Below, piece by piece: positions 52,247 to 60,776 of a stretch of DNA of 64,000 nt. Source of the stretch: Pseudomonas sp. SCA2728.1_7 (GTDB taxonomy: Bacteria; Pseudomonadota; Gammaproteobacteria; Pseudomonadales; Pseudomonadaceae); NCBI RefSeq assembly GCF_018138145.1, contig NZ_CP073104.1:558001-622000 (forward strand), in the 5' to 3' direction. The notes beneath the pieces are model-generated. The model ran no database searches. It saw nothing but the letters and a program-made list of their open reading frames with translations, and was not told the origin of the DNA. The position numbers were made by a program, and so were the translations under genes. Numbering within the stretch: position 1 is the first letter of the stretch; each line of letters starts with the position of its first letter.

Positions 52247-52528
52247 TTAGTCGAGCTGGCTGACTTCTTCCATGATCGTGATGATCTGGTTGCTGACGCT
52301 TTGGTACAGCGCGGGCACGTCGTTGTGCTGGTCCAGGCGACGCAGACGAATCACCAGGCCGATCAACGGTGTGGCGGCATCGCATAACGGATTCCAGGCC
52401 AGACCGCGCATGTCGAACTCTGGATCAGCCAAAAGGGTTGGGTTGCTAACAGTGATTGTTTCGCTATCAAAGTTGATGGCGCCGGAGACTTCCTCGTGAA
52501 GCCATGCATCTGGTGTTGGCTTAGTCAT
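52247..52528 (-). pseudogene. tssL: N-terminal part of interrupted tssL (TssL/DotU inner-membrane component)
   Basis: TssL anchors the membrane complex with TssM and TssJ. ATG 52528 overlaps the end of tssK by eight bases. The visible N-terminal 93 residues include 'WNPLCDAATPLIGLVIRLRR' and 'YQSVSNQIITIMEEVSQLD', then TAA at 52247-52249 where homologues have Tyr in a 'YDSxTL' motif; the same frame resumes with 'DSGTLKAYSYSLCLLLDEVV'. A single base change from TAC or TAT would explain it. The joined length of 268 residues is normal for TssL without a peptidoglycan-binding extension. The gene is thus nonsense-mutated, unless this is a sequencing error or is read through. Confidence 0.82.
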
Positions 52529-53867
52529 CTTTCTCACTCCTGATCGCCCAGAACTGCAACTCCAGCTCCGGGAATTCGCCAGCGATATGGAAGCCAAACC
52601 CGCTGCCGCTACTCAGGCCCTGCCAGGTGGGGTGGTGGCGGTCGAGTTCGAAGTAACTGAAACCGGCGTGAAACGGCAGGTGCCGTGGCGCCACGGGCAG
52701 TGGGATCAACGGGATGCCCGGCAGTTGCAGGCTGACCAATTGCTCCAGGCCTTCGGTGGAGCTGATCTTGATCTGCTTGGGCAGTTGCTGACGCAGGGTC
52801 TCCGCTGGCAGTTCGGCCCGCACGGCGAGAATGAATTCGGCGTTGTCCAGCAGGCGTCTGTCGTTCAACGCAGCGGTGCGTACGCCGTATTGCTGCTCGA
52901 TGATCGGCAGCGACACCGCCCGCGGTTGCAGCACGGTGCCCAAGGCGCGGCGCAGGGTGTGCTCCAGAATCTGGAAGGACTCGCGCAGGTTGTCGTGCTG
53001 GTAGGCCGGGTATTCCTGGGGCAGGTGACCCTCATCGGTAAAGGTCACCAGCTCGCCGCACGCTTGGGCCAGTGCGATGTACAGCCGTTCCGGATGAACC
53101 TGGCGCTGGCGGGCCAGGTGCTGAAACAGCGGGAACAAACGATTGAGGGTTTGCAGCAGGTTGAAGTCGGTGACATCGGCGACCCCCGACTGCCCCGGCG
53201 AACCGATGCGCTGGGCCAGGTTCTTGGCGCGCTCGCGCATCAGCCCGGCCACTTCGCCCAGGTAGCGGTGTAGCGCCGGTACGGCTTGCAGGGACAGGCT
53301 GGTAGGGTAGAAATGCTCATCCATCACCAGGCTGCCGTCCGGGCGCTTGTCTTTGATCCTGCCGATGGCGATGCCGGTGAAGGCGCTGCGGTCACTGCGT
53401 TCGAGCATCAATTGCAGGTTGGGCACAGCCAGATCCATAGCCACCTGGTCGCCGTCATCGCTGTGGGTATCGCGGATTTCTTCGCGGCGGGCGATGTAGC
53501 GGCTGTTGCCGTACTGATCGGGCCAACGCACTTCGAGGGCGCCGCTGGAGCGCAGCGGCAGGGCCAGGTAGACGATCTGGTTCACTGCGCTGCTGTCGGC
53601 GATCTCTAGAGGAGGGGGCGACGCCAGGTCGTGGGGGATATCGAAGACACTGCCGTCTGGCATGATTCCACACGCCTTGGTAAGGGCGACCTTGCCGAAG
53701 CTCAAATATTCGCTGTTCAACTCCAGCTCGCTGAAGCCATAGAGAGCGTCGTTCAGGCTATGCACGCGCTGATGCACGGCAGCTTCGGCGGCGCGAGCCT
53801 GTTGCTGGAAGTGCTGAGGCTTGACGAACAAACCTTCATGCCAGATGACGGGGTTGCGTGAACTCAT
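52521..53867 (-). CDS. tssK: T6SS baseplate protein TssK
   Basis: A 448-residue baseplate component linking the baseplate to the membrane complex. The opening 'NPVIWHEGLFVKPQHFQQQA' is the classic TssK start, followed by 'YGFSELELNSEYLSFGKVAL'. The middle 'LFPLFQHLARQRQVHPERLY' and the C-terminal 'QLWAIRSEKDD'-like end ('LELQFWAIRS') fit the family. It follows the FHA-TssJ gene by 37 bases. Its last bases overlap the tssL start. Confidence 0.95.
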   Translation of the reverse strand: MSSRNPVIWHEGLFVKPQHFQQQARAAEAAVHQRVHSLNDALYGFSELELNSEYLSFGKVALTKACGIMPDGSVFDIPHDLASPPPLEIADSSAVNQIVYLALPLRSSGALEVRWPDQYGNSRYIARREEIRDTHSDDGDQVAMDLAVPNLQLMLERSDRSAFTGIAIGRIKDKRPDGSLVMDEHFYPTSLSLQAVPALHRYLGEVAGLMRERAKNLAQRIGSPGQSGVADVTDFNLLQTLNRLFPLFQHLARQRQVHPERLYIALAQACGELVTFTDEGHLPQEYPAYQHDNLRESFQILEHTLRRALGTVLQPRAVSLPIIEQQYGVRTAALNDRRLLDNAEFILAVRAELPAETLRQQLPKQIKISSTEGLEQLVSLQLPGIPLIPLPVAPRHLPFHAGFSYFELDRHHPTWQGLSSGSGFGFHIAGEFPELELQFWAIRSEKDD

Positions 53868-53904
53868 CGGTAATTACTCTGCGCAAAAGCGGCTGAAAAT
53901 GACG

Positions 53905-55254
53905 TCATCGGGTCTCCCCTTTGAGGCTGACCTGCTCGGCGTCCAACTGCACCAGCACGGCGTATCTGCGGCCCTTGGGCTCGACCCGCAGATGCTGTTT
54001 CCACTGGCCGACATCGCTGTTGTGGTAGTTGGCGATCACCGCGATAAATCGGGTGTCTTCCTCCAGGGGGCGCAGGTCGACGAACTTGAATTGACCCGGC
54101 TGGAGCAGGTAGTCGTCGGCGCGGATGTAGGTGCTGCCCAAGGTCTTTTTCAGGTCTTCGGCCATGGCCTGGGGGCTGGCGTTAACCAGCAGCGAATCGT
54201 CGGTCAACTGCAAGACCTTGAAGGCGATCGGCGTGGCGACGTGTTGCAACGTCGGGTCGCCCCATGGCGTGGTCAGGCTGACGCCTTGGGCGTCGTAGTC
54301 GCCCAGTAGCGTGTCTTCGAGGGGCGACATCGTCACCTCGGGCGTCGGTTTCACGGTCAGCAACGACTGTGCCGGCACAGCTTCGTAGAGGTGATTGAGC
54401 AGGGTTTGCACTTTGTCCGTCAGTGCTTGCGGGCTGGTCGCCTGAACGTAGAGGTTGTAGGGCGAGAGGCTCGCGTCCTCATCCGGTGCGGTACCGGTGC
54501 TGATCAGGCGCTGGTTGACATGGTCGCTGGCGTGCAGGCTCAGGGAGTAGCGGCTGGGTTGATCGTCGGGGCAACCGACCGGGATCGATGGGTCCCAGAT
54601 CACTTGACCGACTTTATCGAGCATGGTGCAGCCGCCGAGCGTGAGGCAGGCCAGCAACAAGGTGCTCAGGCGCAGGTTGCTGAACAGGCTGACGGGACTA
54701 TCGGGTATTACCGCTTTAATGTCAGCCAGCGGTTTTGGCGGCGGCACTTCATTCATCGCCCGCAGCGGATCGCCTTGCTCAGTCAAATTCACAGGTTGGC
54801 AAAGGCGTTCGAATTCCGGGCAAACAGTCGGTCGCGGATCGGACAGGGGCAGGTTCGGTAAATCCTCCAGGTGCCAGGCTTGCGTGCCTTGTGGGAGGCC
54901 GGTGAACAGGTCATCGAGCGAACGCTGACTTGCGGCGTGCTCACCAAACTGCACCGCAACCTGGTAAGCCCCTATTTGCAGAAGGTCCCCATCGTTCAGG
55001 CTCACGGCAACATGGCGATCCAGCGGTAAATCATGACCATTGACGCAGGTTCTGCCGCTGCGGTCGATCACGCAGAAACGTCCTTCGACGACCCGGATTT
55101 CGCAATGGTTCGGTTGGACGCTGTTTTGGCGATCCACCAGGCACCAGTCCGCCGAGACACCGCCGATGTTGCCACCCCGCGAGTCAAATTGATGACTGGG
55201 CAGATACCCGTGCAGCAACTGCGCAGGATTGCTGATAACCATGCTCAGTTTCAT
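53905..55254 (-). CDS. FHA domain fused to TssJ lipoprotein (T6SS)
   Basis: One 449-residue frame combines two T6SS parts normally encoded separately. Residues 1-110 form an FHA phosphothreonine-binding domain ('VQPNHCEIRVVEGRFCVIDR', 'TCVNGHDLPL', 'NDGDLLQIGAYQVAV'). Residues about 110-190 are a Pro-rich linker. A lipoprotein signal then lies inside the chain: 'NLRLSTLLLACLTLGGC' with lipobox Cys209, followed by a TssJ domain ('YSLSLHASDHVNQRL', 'PQALTDKVQTLLNHLYEA', 'RFIAVIANYHNSDVGQWK'). A free TssJ would need internal initiation or processing at Cys209; otherwise an FHA domain would be tied to the lipoprotein. ATG 55254 overlaps the tssG stop (ATGA). Confidence 0.85.
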   Translation of the reverse strand: MKLSMVISNPAQLLHGYLPSHQFDSRGGNIGGVSADWCLVDRQNSVQPNHCEIRVVEGRFCVIDRSGRTCVNGHDLPLDRHVAVSLNDGDLLQIGAYQVAVQFGEHAASQRSLDDLFTGLPQGTQAWHLEDLPNLPLSDPRPTVCPEFERLCQPVNLTEQGDPLRAMNEVPPPKPLADIKAVIPDSPVSLFSNLRLSTLLLACLTLGGCTMLDKVGQVIWDPSIPVGCPDDQPSRYSLSLHASDHVNQRLISTGTAPDEDASLSPYNLYVQATSPQALTDKVQTLLNHLYEAVPAQSLLTVKPTPEVTMSPLEDTLLGDYDAQGVSLTTPWGDPTLQHVATPIAFKVLQLTDDSLLVNASPQAMAEDLKKTLGSTYIRADDYLLQPGQFKFVDLRPLEEDTRFIAVIANYHNSDVGQWKQHLRVEPKGRRYAVLVQLDAEQVSLKGETR

Positions 55255-56270
55255 GCGCGCCCCCGAATCCGTACCACGGCGCGATAGCGGTGCTGATGTT
55301 CGATAAAACTGGTCCAGCCCAAGTGAGTGCCACTGTGGCGTTGCAGGTTGAACGGCGGTACATCCTCTTCGCGCAACCCCAGTTCCAGGTCATAGGCGGT
55401 GACGTCGCGCAGCAGAAAATCCATCAACTGGCGCAACCGCCCAAACTGCTCACCGCTGGGCAAAAACTGGCGGAAGCGAGCTTGGCTCAGATTAGGAATC
55501 ACCAGGGTGAACTTGCTGGCGCGGGTCTTGCTGCGGTCACCCACCACAAAATCGCTGCCCAGCGTGCCATTGGCTTTGCCCAACGCCATGCGCTGACGCT
55601 GCGGCAAACTCACCGAACGCACCTCGAATTCACGGATGTACACGCCGTGCAGATCAAAGCAATGCTCGACAATTCCAGACACAACCGAGGGCGAACGACT
55701 GCGACTGGCGATCAACCCGGCAAAGCTCAACAGGCGACCCCATGGCAGCGGTGTCGCGCCACGCAGGTCGTTATCGTTCAGGCCGATCAGTGAAAACACA
55801 TAACGCGAAAAACGGTCGCTGGCCTCGACCTGAAAGCGGATGTAATAGCGGTATTTACGCCAACTGTGGTGCAGCAGGGTCAGCAAACGATGATTGAAAA
55901 AGTCCATGAACGCCGGGCGAATACCGCGCTCCTGGGCCTGCTCGTAGGCCAGACGATCCAGGTAATAACCGGGCAGCGGCGAGTCGGTGCCATGTAGGCC
56001 AAAGAAGCTGGTCTGCAGGCGATAACGCACTTCTCCGCGATCCTCCTCCAGACGTGCCGCCACGATTACATCGGAGGCCGGGAAGCCCAACCCCGCATGG
56101 CTTTGCAGACACACACGGCGGCGCGCCGCCGCACTCAAGGGCTGTGCTTCAAGGTCATCGCCGTGCAAAGCGTGCAGATGCTCAAGCAGACGGTGAAACG
56201 AATAGTTCCGCGCGTCGGCCAGCAGCACATCGGCTAGATCACGGGTTGTCTGCCGGTCAACAGTGGCCAT
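55251..56270 (-). CDS. tssG: T6SS baseplate protein TssG
   Basis: A 339-residue baseplate protein (wedge, with TssF). It begins 'ARNYSFHRLLEHLHAL', has 'LGFPASDV' and 'VRYRLQTSFFGLHGTDSPLP' where the family has its F-G-L-x-G-x-x-x-x-L-P signature, and ends 'LGWTSFIEHQHRYRAVVRIR', close to the usual 'LGxxxWLG' region. The start lies 37 bases inside tssF, so the two are coupled. Normal length for TssG. Confidence 0.93.
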   Translation of the reverse strand: MATVDRQTTRDLADVLLADARNYSFHRLLEHLHALHGDDLEAQPLSAAARRRVCLQSHAGLGFPASDVIVAARLEEDRGEVRYRLQTSFFGLHGTDSPLPGYYLDRLAYEQAQERGIRPAFMDFFNHRLLTLLHHSWRKYRYYIRFQVEASDRFSRYVFSLIGLNDNDLRGATPLPWGRLLSFAGLIASRSRSPSVVSGIVEHCFDLHGVYIREFEVRSVSLPQRQRMALGKANGTLGSDFVVGDRSKTRASKFTLVIPNLSQARFRQFLPSGEQFGRLRQLMDFLLRDVTAYDLELGLREEDVPPFNLQRHSGTHLGWTSFIEHQHRYRAVVRIRGRA

Positions 56271-58000
56271 TCATAGCACTCGTTGTTAGTGGTATTGATC
56301 ACTTCCAGGCGATGGAAGGAATTGATGCTCGCGTACAGGGCGAAGAAGTGCGAAAGCACGCTGGCAAACAGGAACAACTCGCCCTCACAGAGGAAGGCGT
56401 TCTGGTCCAGTTGCAAGCGGGTCCGCAGGCCGCGCACCGGCTGGCCTTTCATCAGCCAGTCGATGGGAGTGGTTACCGCCTCGTGGATGCCGTTGAGGCG
56501 TTTGCGGGTGGCGCGGGCCTGTTGCAGGTCGTGCAGCGCAGCGAAGTCATAGGCGCGGATCACCGCCTTGAGCGGCTCGGCCGAGAGCAGTGACAGGTAG
56601 TTCAGCGACAGGTTGGAAATCAACGTCCAGTGCAGGCTGCTGTCCAATACTGGCCGGTAGCTGCGCGTCGGTGCGATCAGGTTGGTGTAGGTGGCGAACG
56701 ACGGAGTGACTTCGGTGGACAGCGAAACATCCCCCACGCCCAGCAACTGCGGCAGGTCGCAATTGGTGCAGGTCAGTTCGATGGACGCCGCTTCGTGCTC
56801 GCCGATGTACAAGCTCTCATCGCCACGCACGAAGGCGATGCGATGGCGCAAGCCCTCGCGGCCATGTGATTCCTCGATATGCGTGCGGAAGTACAGCGCC
56901 GTGCGGCCCCGTGCGTGCTCGATCTCATGCTGGAACGATTCGAACGGGGTAAACCTGCGCAGCGGATCGCCCTTGTGCTCCTTGTCGGCGGCGTCCCAGC
57001 CGGCCACATTGTCGACGCTGAAAATCTCGTAGGCTTCGGGACGGTTTCCGCTGGGGCTGATACGCCGCTCCTGGCTGCGCCCGTCCAGTGCGATTGGGTC
57101 GGCATCGTGGCGGAACAGGTTCACCGCCGGCGCGCAGTACAAGTGCAGGTCGTTGGTACGCAAGCGGATGTCCGGCGGCATGGGCCGGGTGAACTGAAAC
57201 TCGAAACGCAGGGTGGTGGCGCTGACATCCGGCCAGACGTGAGCCAGGCGGGTCAGGCTGAAAAAGTGGAAGCGTTGCGGGAATACAAAGTATTCCTGCA
57301 GGATGCGGTAGCCATCGAACACATTGCGCGGGTAGGGCAGCAACGCCTCTTCGGCAGTGAAGCCGGGGAAGCCAATGTCCTTGGCGGACAAGCGATAGCT
57401 TTGGCCATTGATCTGCAGCGTGACGCTGTCCAGGTAATGGGCGATCCACAAGTATAAGGTCAGCGCGGTGGCGTTATCCCCGCCCAGATGAAAATCCAGC
57501 TGATCACAGGCCATGCTGGTGAGCGGTTGCTCCGTCAACACCTTGAGATCGATGCGCATCACCGAGGCCTCACGACTGTGAGCGTCGCTGACCTCCTGCA
57601 AGGCCAGCGGGTACAGGTTGACGTCGGTGCACGTGCGAAACTGGCAGGAGATGCCATCCACCGGTTTGGCAAACAACGGCGTGCCCTTGGGAATCACTTG
57701 GCGCTGGCTGATTGCATCGGGCAGTGGTGCAAAGCGAATGATGGTTGCACTGGGCAGGGGCCGCAGGTAGTTGGGCCAGAGCATCTGCAGCAGCGGATGG
57801 GTCAGTTCCGGCAAGTCGTCGTCGATCTTCATTCCCAGCTTGGCGGTGAGGAAGGCGAAGCCCTCCAGCAGTCGCTCCACGTCCGGGTCGCCGGCCTGAT
57901 CGCCGAGAAACTGCGCGAGTTGCGGGTTGTCTTCGGCGAACTCGCGGCCGAGTTCGCGCAGGTAGCGCAACTCCTCGGCAAAGCGTTGTTTCAGGTCCAT
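56234..58000 (-). CDS. tssF: T6SS baseplate protein TssF
   Basis: A 588-residue baseplate wedge protein. The N-terminus 'QRFAEELRYLRELGREFAED' with 'NPQLAQFLGDQAGDPDVERL', 'EGFAFLTAKLGMKIDDDLPE' and 'LLQMLWPNYLRPLPSATIIR' is the standard TssF opening. Internal 'GTPLFAKPVDGISCQFRTCT' and 'LYFRTHIEESHGREGLRHRI' also fit. ATG 58000 follows AGGAAG and starts seven bases after the tssE stop. Confidence 0.95.
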   Translation of the reverse strand: MDLKQRFAEELRYLRELGREFAEDNPQLAQFLGDQAGDPDVERLLEGFAFLTAKLGMKIDDDLPELTHPLLQMLWPNYLRPLPSATIIRFAPLPDAISQRQVIPKGTPLFAKPVDGISCQFRTCTDVNLYPLALQEVSDAHSREASVMRIDLKVLTEQPLTSMACDQLDFHLGGDNATALTLYLWIAHYLDSVTLQINGQSYRLSAKDIGFPGFTAEEALLPYPRNVFDGYRILQEYFVFPQRFHFFSLTRLAHVWPDVSATTLRFEFQFTRPMPPDIRLRTNDLHLYCAPAVNLFRHDADPIALDGRSQERRISPSGNRPEAYEIFSVDNVAGWDAADKEHKGDPLRRFTPFESFQHEIEHARGRTALYFRTHIEESHGREGLRHRIAFVRGDESLYIGEHEAASIELTCTNCDLPQLLGVGDVSLSTEVTPSFATYTNLIAPTRSYRPVLDSSLHWTLISNLSLNYLSLLSAEPLKAVIRAYDFAALHDLQQARATRKRLNGIHEAVTTPIDWLMKGQPVRGLRTRLQLDQNAFLCEGELFLFASVLSHFFALYASINSFHRLEVINTTNNECYEWPLLTGRQPVI

Positions 58001-58007
58001 TGCTTCC

Positions 58008-58424
58008 TCATCTCACGCGGGTGTAGCCGTCGCGGCCGTGCATGGCCACTTCGATCTGCACCTGTTCTTCCTTGTGGTTGACCCGCACCTGGCAATCCAG
58101 GCGAAAGTTCAGCTCCAGCGGCAAGTCCGGGTCGGGTTGATAGCGCACGCCCGTCACCTTAATGCGTGGTTCAAATGCCTCCACCGAGCGCCGGATGTCG
58201 GTGCTGATGGCGACCACCAGATCACTGCTGGCCTGGGTGACCCCGTTGAAGTCACGCAGGCCCAGTTCAGGACTGCTTTGCGAGCAGCCCTGGCGTGAGT
58301 TGAGCACTTGTTCCAGATGGCGTTTTATCGCCTCGACACGCTGGCACGCCTGCTCATCCGCGCTGCCGGGGCGGTAGCGCGGTGCGTCGGGTTCAAGGCG
58401 TTCGAACAGGCTGGAACCGCCCAC
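58008..58424 (-). CDS. tssE: T6SS baseplate protein TssE (gp25-like)
   Basis: A 138-residue gp25-like baseplate protein. It starts at GTG 58424, the codon directly after the tssC stop, with 'SSLFERLEPDAPRYRP'. Family features are 'HLEQVLNSRQGCSQSSPELG', which matches the 'LNTRxG' pattern, 'DFNGVTQASSDLVVAISTDI', and 'FEPRIKVTGV'. No upstream ATG is available in frame, which supports the GTG start. Coupled to tssC and followed closely by tssF. Confidence 0.92.
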   Translation of the reverse strand: MGGSSLFERLEPDAPRYRPGSADEQACQRVEAIKRHLEQVLNSRQGCSQSSPELGLRDFNGVTQASSDLVVAISTDIRRSVEAFEPRIKVTGVRYQPDPDLPLELNFRLDCQVRVNHKEEQVQIEVAMHGRDGYTRVR

Positions 58425-59903
58425 TTATTGCGTATCCAGTCGACCGACCAGTGAGATCTCGAAGTTGGCGCCCATGTACTTGAAGTGCGGGCGTACTGCC
58501 AGCGACACTTGGTACCAACCCGGATTACCGGCCACGTCCTGAACTTCAATTTTCGCGGCACGCAATGGTCGACGACTGCGCACGTCGGTCGACGGATTTT
58601 CCTGATCGGCGATGTACTGCTTGAGCCACATGTTCAGCTCGCGCTCCAGGTCCTGGCGTTCTTTCCAACTGCCGATCTGCTCGCGTTGCAGCACCTTGAT
58701 GTAGTGGGCCAGGCGATTGACGATAAACAGGTACGGCAACTGGGTGCCGAGTTTGTAGTTCGTCTGGGCTTCCTGGCCTTCGCGGGTCTTGGGGAAATTC
58801 TTGGGCTTTTGCACCGAGTTGGCGGAAAAGAACGCCGCGTTGTCGCTGTCCTTGCGCATGGTCAGCGGGATGAACCCGGCTTCGGCCAGCTCGAACTCTT
58901 TGCGGTCGGAAATCAGTACTTCGGTGGGGATCTTGGCCTGCAACTGGCCGAGAGATTCGTACAGATGCACCGGCAGATCATCCACCGCGCCGCCGGATTG
59001 CGGGCCGATAATGTTCGGGCACCAGCGGTAGCGGGCGAAGCTGTCGGTGATCCGCGAAGCCATCAGAAAGGCGGTGTTGCCCCACAGGTAATTGTCGTGG
59101 TTGCCGTCGACGTTTTCGTTATAGCCGAAGCTGCGGGTGGTGGTGTCGTCGGTGCTATACGGCGTGCGCAACAGGAAGCGTGGCAGTGTCAGGGCCAGAT
59201 GACGGGCATCTTCGGACTCACGCAGGCTGCGCCATTTGGTGTGGCGTGGGCCGTCGAAAATGTCGCTGATTTCCTTAAGGTCGGGCAGCCCCTGGAAACC
59301 TTCCAGGTTGAACAACTCTGGGCCTGCCGCCGAGACGAACGGTGCATGGGACATGGCGCCGATGGAGGCCACGTAACTGAGCAACTTGATGTCTGGCGAA
59401 CTAGGGCCAAAGGTGTAGTTGCCGACGATAGCCCCAACGGGCTCACCTCCAAACTGGCCGTAGCCGGCGGTGTAGACGTGCTTGTACAAGCCGCTGCGGG
59501 TGATGTCACCGGCATTGTCGAAGTCGTCCAGCAGCTCTTCTTTGGTGACATGCAGCATTTCCAGCTTGATGTTTTCGCGAAAATCCGTGCGATCCACCAG
59601 CAGCTTCAGCCCACGCCACGACGACTCCAGTTGCTGGAACTGCGGCTGATGCAGAATCACATCCATCTGCTTGCTCAGGGCACGATCAATCTCGGCAATC
59701 ATCTGGTCGACCCGATGCTTGTTCACCGGTTGCTGGTGATCGCCGCTTTGCAGAATCTCGCTGATGAACGCAGCCACGCCTTGGCGAGCTACCGCGTAGC
59801 CTTCCTGAGACGGGCGCATGGTGGTGTTGGCCAGCAGTTGATCAAGTAGCGACGGTTGTTCGTCAGCCACCAACACTTGGGCGGCGGCGCTTTCCTTAGG
59901 CAT
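58425..59903 (-). CDS. tssC: T6SS sheath large subunit TssC
   Basis: A 492-residue sheath protein from ATG 59903 (GGAG upstream; an in-frame ATG at 59933 is also possible). Characteristic parts are 'LSKQMDVILHQPQFQQLESS', 'WRGLKLLVDRTDFRENIKLE', 'GAIVGNYTFGPSSPDIKLLS', 'RSFGYNENVDGNHDNYLWGN' and 'LPYLFIVNRLAHYIKVLQRE'. With TssB it forms the contractile sheath. It sits 31 bases after tssB. All segments that interact with TssB and ClpV are of normal length. Confidence 0.96.
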   Translation of the reverse strand: MPKESAAAQVLVADEQPSLLDQLLANTTMRPSQEGYAVARQGVAAFISEILQSGDHQQPVNKHRVDQMIAEIDRALSKQMDVILHQPQFQQLESSWRGLKLLVDRTDFRENIKLEMLHVTKEELLDDFDNAGDITRSGLYKHVYTAGYGQFGGEPVGAIVGNYTFGPSSPDIKLLSYVASIGAMSHAPFVSAAGPELFNLEGFQGLPDLKEISDIFDGPRHTKWRSLRESEDARHLALTLPRFLLRTPYSTDDTTTRSFGYNENVDGNHDNYLWGNTAFLMASRITDSFARYRWCPNIIGPQSGGAVDDLPVHLYESLGQLQAKIPTEVLISDRKEFELAEAGFIPLTMRKDSDNAAFFSANSVQKPKNFPKTREGQEAQTNYKLGTQLPYLFIVNRLAHYIKVLQREQIGSWKERQDLERELNMWLKQYIADQENPSTDVRSRRPLRAAKIEVQDVAGNPGWYQVSLAVRPHFKYMGANFEISLVGRLDTQ

Positions 59904-59934
59904 GGGGAGTACTCCGTTGAGAAGGGCGTTCAAG

Positions 59935-60438
59935 TCAGTTGTTTGGCGCGTCTAGCACCAGGTTCAGTTCACTGGCCAGGCGTTGGCGGGCGGTTTCATC
60001 GGTCAGCAGGTTTTGCAGGTGTTTGCGAAAGGCCGGGACGTTGCCCATCGGGCCTTTGAGCGCAACCAGGGCTTCGCGAAGTTCCAGCAACTTGTTCAGT
60101 TCGGGTACTTGGCGAGCGACGGCGTCGGGGCCGAAGTCATTGATACTTTTGAATTGAAGTTGCACATTCAAGTCGGTATCGCGGTCGTTGTTCAGAACGG
60201 ACGGTACTGCCATGTCCAAGGCAACTTCGGCTTTGATCAGTACTTCGTTGAAAGTGTCTTTGTCGATGCGAGTGGATTGCCGATCTTCAAGGGCGGTGAT
60301 TTCGCCGTGGCCTTTGAAGTCGCCCGTAACCAACAGTTTCAAAGGTAGCTCTACTTCGGCTTGTTGGTCACCCGTGGCTGGGACGTACTTGATGTTGATG
60401 CGCTCTTTGGGCGCGACAGAGCCGTGATTTTTCGACAT
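59935..60438 (-). CDS. tssB: T6SS sheath small subunit TssB
   Basis: A 167-residue sheath protein, the first gene of the minus-strand T6SS unit. Start ATG 60438 follows AAGGA. 'SVAPKERINIKYVPATGDQQ' and 'EVELPLKLLVTGDFKGHGE' open the fold; 'QSTRIDKDTFNEVLIKAEVA' and 'FKSINDFGPDAVARQVPELN' are conserved in the family. The end 'RQRLASELNLVLDAPNN' is normal. The ClpV partner (TssH) is not encoded in the window. Confidence 0.96.
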   Translation of the reverse strand: MSKNHGSVAPKERINIKYVPATGDQQAEVELPLKLLVTGDFKGHGEITALEDRQSTRIDKDTFNEVLIKAEVALDMAVPSVLNNDRDTDLNVQLQFKSINDFGPDAVARQVPELNKLLELREALVALKGPMGNVPAFRKHLQNLLTDETARQRLASELNLVLDAPNN

Positions 60439-60776
60439 AGGAAGAATCCTTTTCATAAGGTCGGCGTATTAGAAACAGTTGTTGCAATGTTTGTCTTGTA
60501 GGACGTTGCGGACGCGATTCGTGGGTTTTTATTGTAGGAAATAATACCTGGAAGATTGTTTCTGATTTTCCTACGCCTTCTACGGATGAATCTGAAGGAC
60601 TTGTCCTTTTGTTAGGGTTTTTGCAATGCGCTGTTTGTCTTTTACTTGCTTATTCATTGGATTCTGGTGAGGCTCTGAAAGTTAATTTGTTGAACTTTCA
60701 AGACGGGTGAAGGTGTTTTGAAAGTTGAACAAAACATGCGGTTTTGATTTCGACGAGAAATATCTGGAGGCTGTTG
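60439..60776. promoter_or_regulatory. Divergent T6SS promoter region with long inverted repeat
   Basis: This A+T-rich intergenic stretch separates tssB (minus) from vasI (plus), and both promoters must lie in it. An inverted repeat with one mismatch in 16 bases lies at 60686-60701 (TTTGTTGAACTTTCAA) and 60718-60733 (TTGAAAGTTGAACAAA), 43 bases before the vasI start. I saw no convincing sigma-54 (GG-N10-GC) promoter and no gene. Confidence 0.6.

Noticed and set aside
53905..55254. Two separate overlapping genes (FHA and tssJ)
   Set aside because: There is one continuous frame with no stop or second ribosome site; a start at Met167 is possible, but no good ribosome site was seen.
60439..60776. 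Sigma-54 promoter for the T6SS units
   Set aside because: No GG-N10-GC pair with acceptable flanks was found on either strand.
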